Shown here: positions 5,147-5,846 of the stretch, one piece after another
How positions within the stretch are numbered: position 1 is the stretch's first letter
Layout of the letters: each line of letters begins with the position of its first letter
Origin: Bacteroidales bacterium
Lineage (GTDB): Bacteria; Bacteroidota; Bacteroidia; Bacteroidales; UBA932
Length of the DNA stretch: 5,846 nt
NCBI GenBank assembly: GCA_024681565.1
Contig: JAILAO010000080.1
Coordinates: 1 to 5,846, forward strand
Direction of reading: 5' to 3'
The notes under the pieces: generated by a model
Database searches by the model: none
The model's input: only the letters and a program-made list of their open reading frames with translations
What the model was told of the DNA's origin: nothing
Made by a program: the position numbers and the translations under genes

Positions 5147-5846
5147 TGCGGCGACTGCTCATATTCCTGCTGATGATGGGGGCCCCGCTCCTGGCGCTGC
5201 AAGCCCAGGACCTCCCGGATTCCCTGCAGGAAGAAGCCGCCCTCGCCGACTCCCTGGACCGGGAAGCCGCCCGTTACGCTCCGCTGGACAGCCTGCTGAG
5301 TCAGTTCTACGCCACCCTGGAGCGGGAATCCACCGAAGCCAAGAACGCCGAATTCGACGTTCTCATCGGGAGCTGCCGGGACTCGCTGACCCGCCAGCAT
5401 GTGACGCTGGCCGTCTTCGACCATTACCGCTACAGCCGCCTGATGGGCGAGGAAGCCGTTGCCATGCACATCTTTGACGAATGGATCTCCTCCGGCAAGG
5501 TACAGCCGCGCAGCGAATTCGAGCTCTTCGAGGCGGAACGTTTCGCACTCGAGAACCGGCGCACCCTGATCGGCATGAAAGCCCCGGAAATCACGCTCCG
5601 CACCCCTTGCGGGGCGAAAAAGATTCTCCCGGAAAGCGGGAAACCCGCCGTGCTCTTCTTCTACTCGCCGCATTGCGCCAAATGCCGCATGGAGACCTAC
5701 GCCCTGCCGGCCGTGCTGGCAGACGTGGAATTCCCGCTGAATTTCTATGCCGTCAACGTCGATACCGACCGCCGGGACTTCCGGAGTTTCCGCAAGGCTT
5801 TGAAGACGAAAAACAAGCATGTCAAAATGATCCACCTCTGGGATCC
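5143..5846 (+). CDS. Secreted thioredoxin-fold (TlpA-like) protein, C-terminus cut by window edge
   Basis: An open frame of 234 codons runs off the window end. Residues 1-22 look like a signal peptide: MMRR, then a hydrophobic core LLIFLLMMGAPLLAL, then QAQ, with cleavage around A21/Q22. The mature protein therefore probably works in the periplasm or is envelope-attached; no lipobox cysteine is seen. Residues about 24-140 are charged and helical and I do not recognise them. From about 144 (GMKAPEITLRTPCG) the sequence looks like the start of a TlpA/AhpC-type thioredoxin fold, followed by KPAVLFFYSPHCAKCRMETY with the redox motif C178-A-K-C181. It ends at MIHLWD. This layout fits the envelope thioredoxin-like proteins common in Bacteroidetes (DUF5106-like), involved in thiol-disulfide exchange; the substrate is unknown. 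The start is ATG 5143 (overlapping the coaD stop as ATGA) or ATG 5146. A further non-redox cysteine, C160, precedes the motif. Confidence 0.85.
   Translation, partial: MMRRLLIFLLMMGAPLLALQAQDLPDSLQEEAALADSLDREAARYAPLDSLLSQFYATLERESTEAKNAEFDVLIGSCRDSLTRQHVTLAVFDHYRYSRLMGEEAVAMHIFDEWISSGKVQPRSEFELFEAERFALENRRTLIGMKAPEITLRTPCGAKKILPESGKPAVLFFYSPHCAKCRMETYALPAVLADVEFPLNFYAVNVDTDRRDFRSFRKALKTKNKHVKMIHLWD

Noticed and set aside
4912..5835. 307-codon open frame on the minus strand opposite coaD and the thioredoxin-like gene
   Set aside because: It overlaps two recognisable plus-strand genes, shows no known motif, and is the kind of long antisense frame expected in C-ending, GC-rich coding DNA.
5841..5846. 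BamHI site GGATCC exactly at the window end
   Set aside because: It could hint at a cloning junction, but other GGATCC sites occur in the window (for example near 4435) and the coding frame continues normally to the edge.

Overview
The window looks like ordinary chromosomal housekeeping DNA from a fairly GC-rich member of the Bacteroidetes, most likely Bacteroidales; an Alistipes/Rikenellaceae-like or uncultured gut or rumen lineage is a guess. Three things support this. The HU protein has the Bacteroidetes-type arm sequence (ARNITKQTT...IPAHDIPAFKP). The promoters match the Bacteroides consensus (TTTG, 19-20 bp, TAnnTTTG). No start codon has a convincing Shine-Dalgarno sequence, and the secreted protein's signal peptide ends in ...LQAQ. 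I see no mobile element, CRISPR array, tRNA, rRNA, phage gene or defence system, and no undescribed multi-gene system.

Left arm (1-1394, minus strand): an apparent operon read right to left. It holds an HU-family nucleoid protein, then a 29-residue very basic protein of the AURKAIP1/COX24 (bS22/mS38-like) ribosomal family, then ribonuclease G (rng), whose 3' half lies outside the window. A hairpin with a U-rich tail sits in the 43-51 bp before the possible rng starts and may tune RNase G expression. Positions 1395-1561 are an AT-rich divergent promoter region serving HU (minus) and lon (plus).

Centre (1562-4633): a complete ATP-dependent protease Lon of 800 aa on the plus strand, and a convergent uracil-DNA glycosylase, ung, on the minus strand. 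Their stop codons touch inside one TGATCA hexamer, so there is no intergenic space and no visible terminator.

Right arm (4634-5846): ung and coaD (phosphopantetheine adenylyltransferase) diverge from a 39-bp gap. That gap holds a perfect inverted repeat of the promoter box TATATTTG, one copy facing each gene. The boxes lie so close to the start codons that both mRNAs may be leaderless. coaD overlaps the next gene, a secreted thioredoxin-fold protein with a CxxC motif that is cut by the window end.

Functionally the window combines RNA processing and ribosome function (rng, small ribosomal-type protein), chromosome architecture (HU), protein quality control (Lon), base-excision repair (Ung), coenzyme A synthesis (CoaD) and envelope thiol/redox chemistry (thioredoxin-like protein). 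The most useful points to check are the small gene, which simple length cut-offs would miss, and the regulatory architecture.
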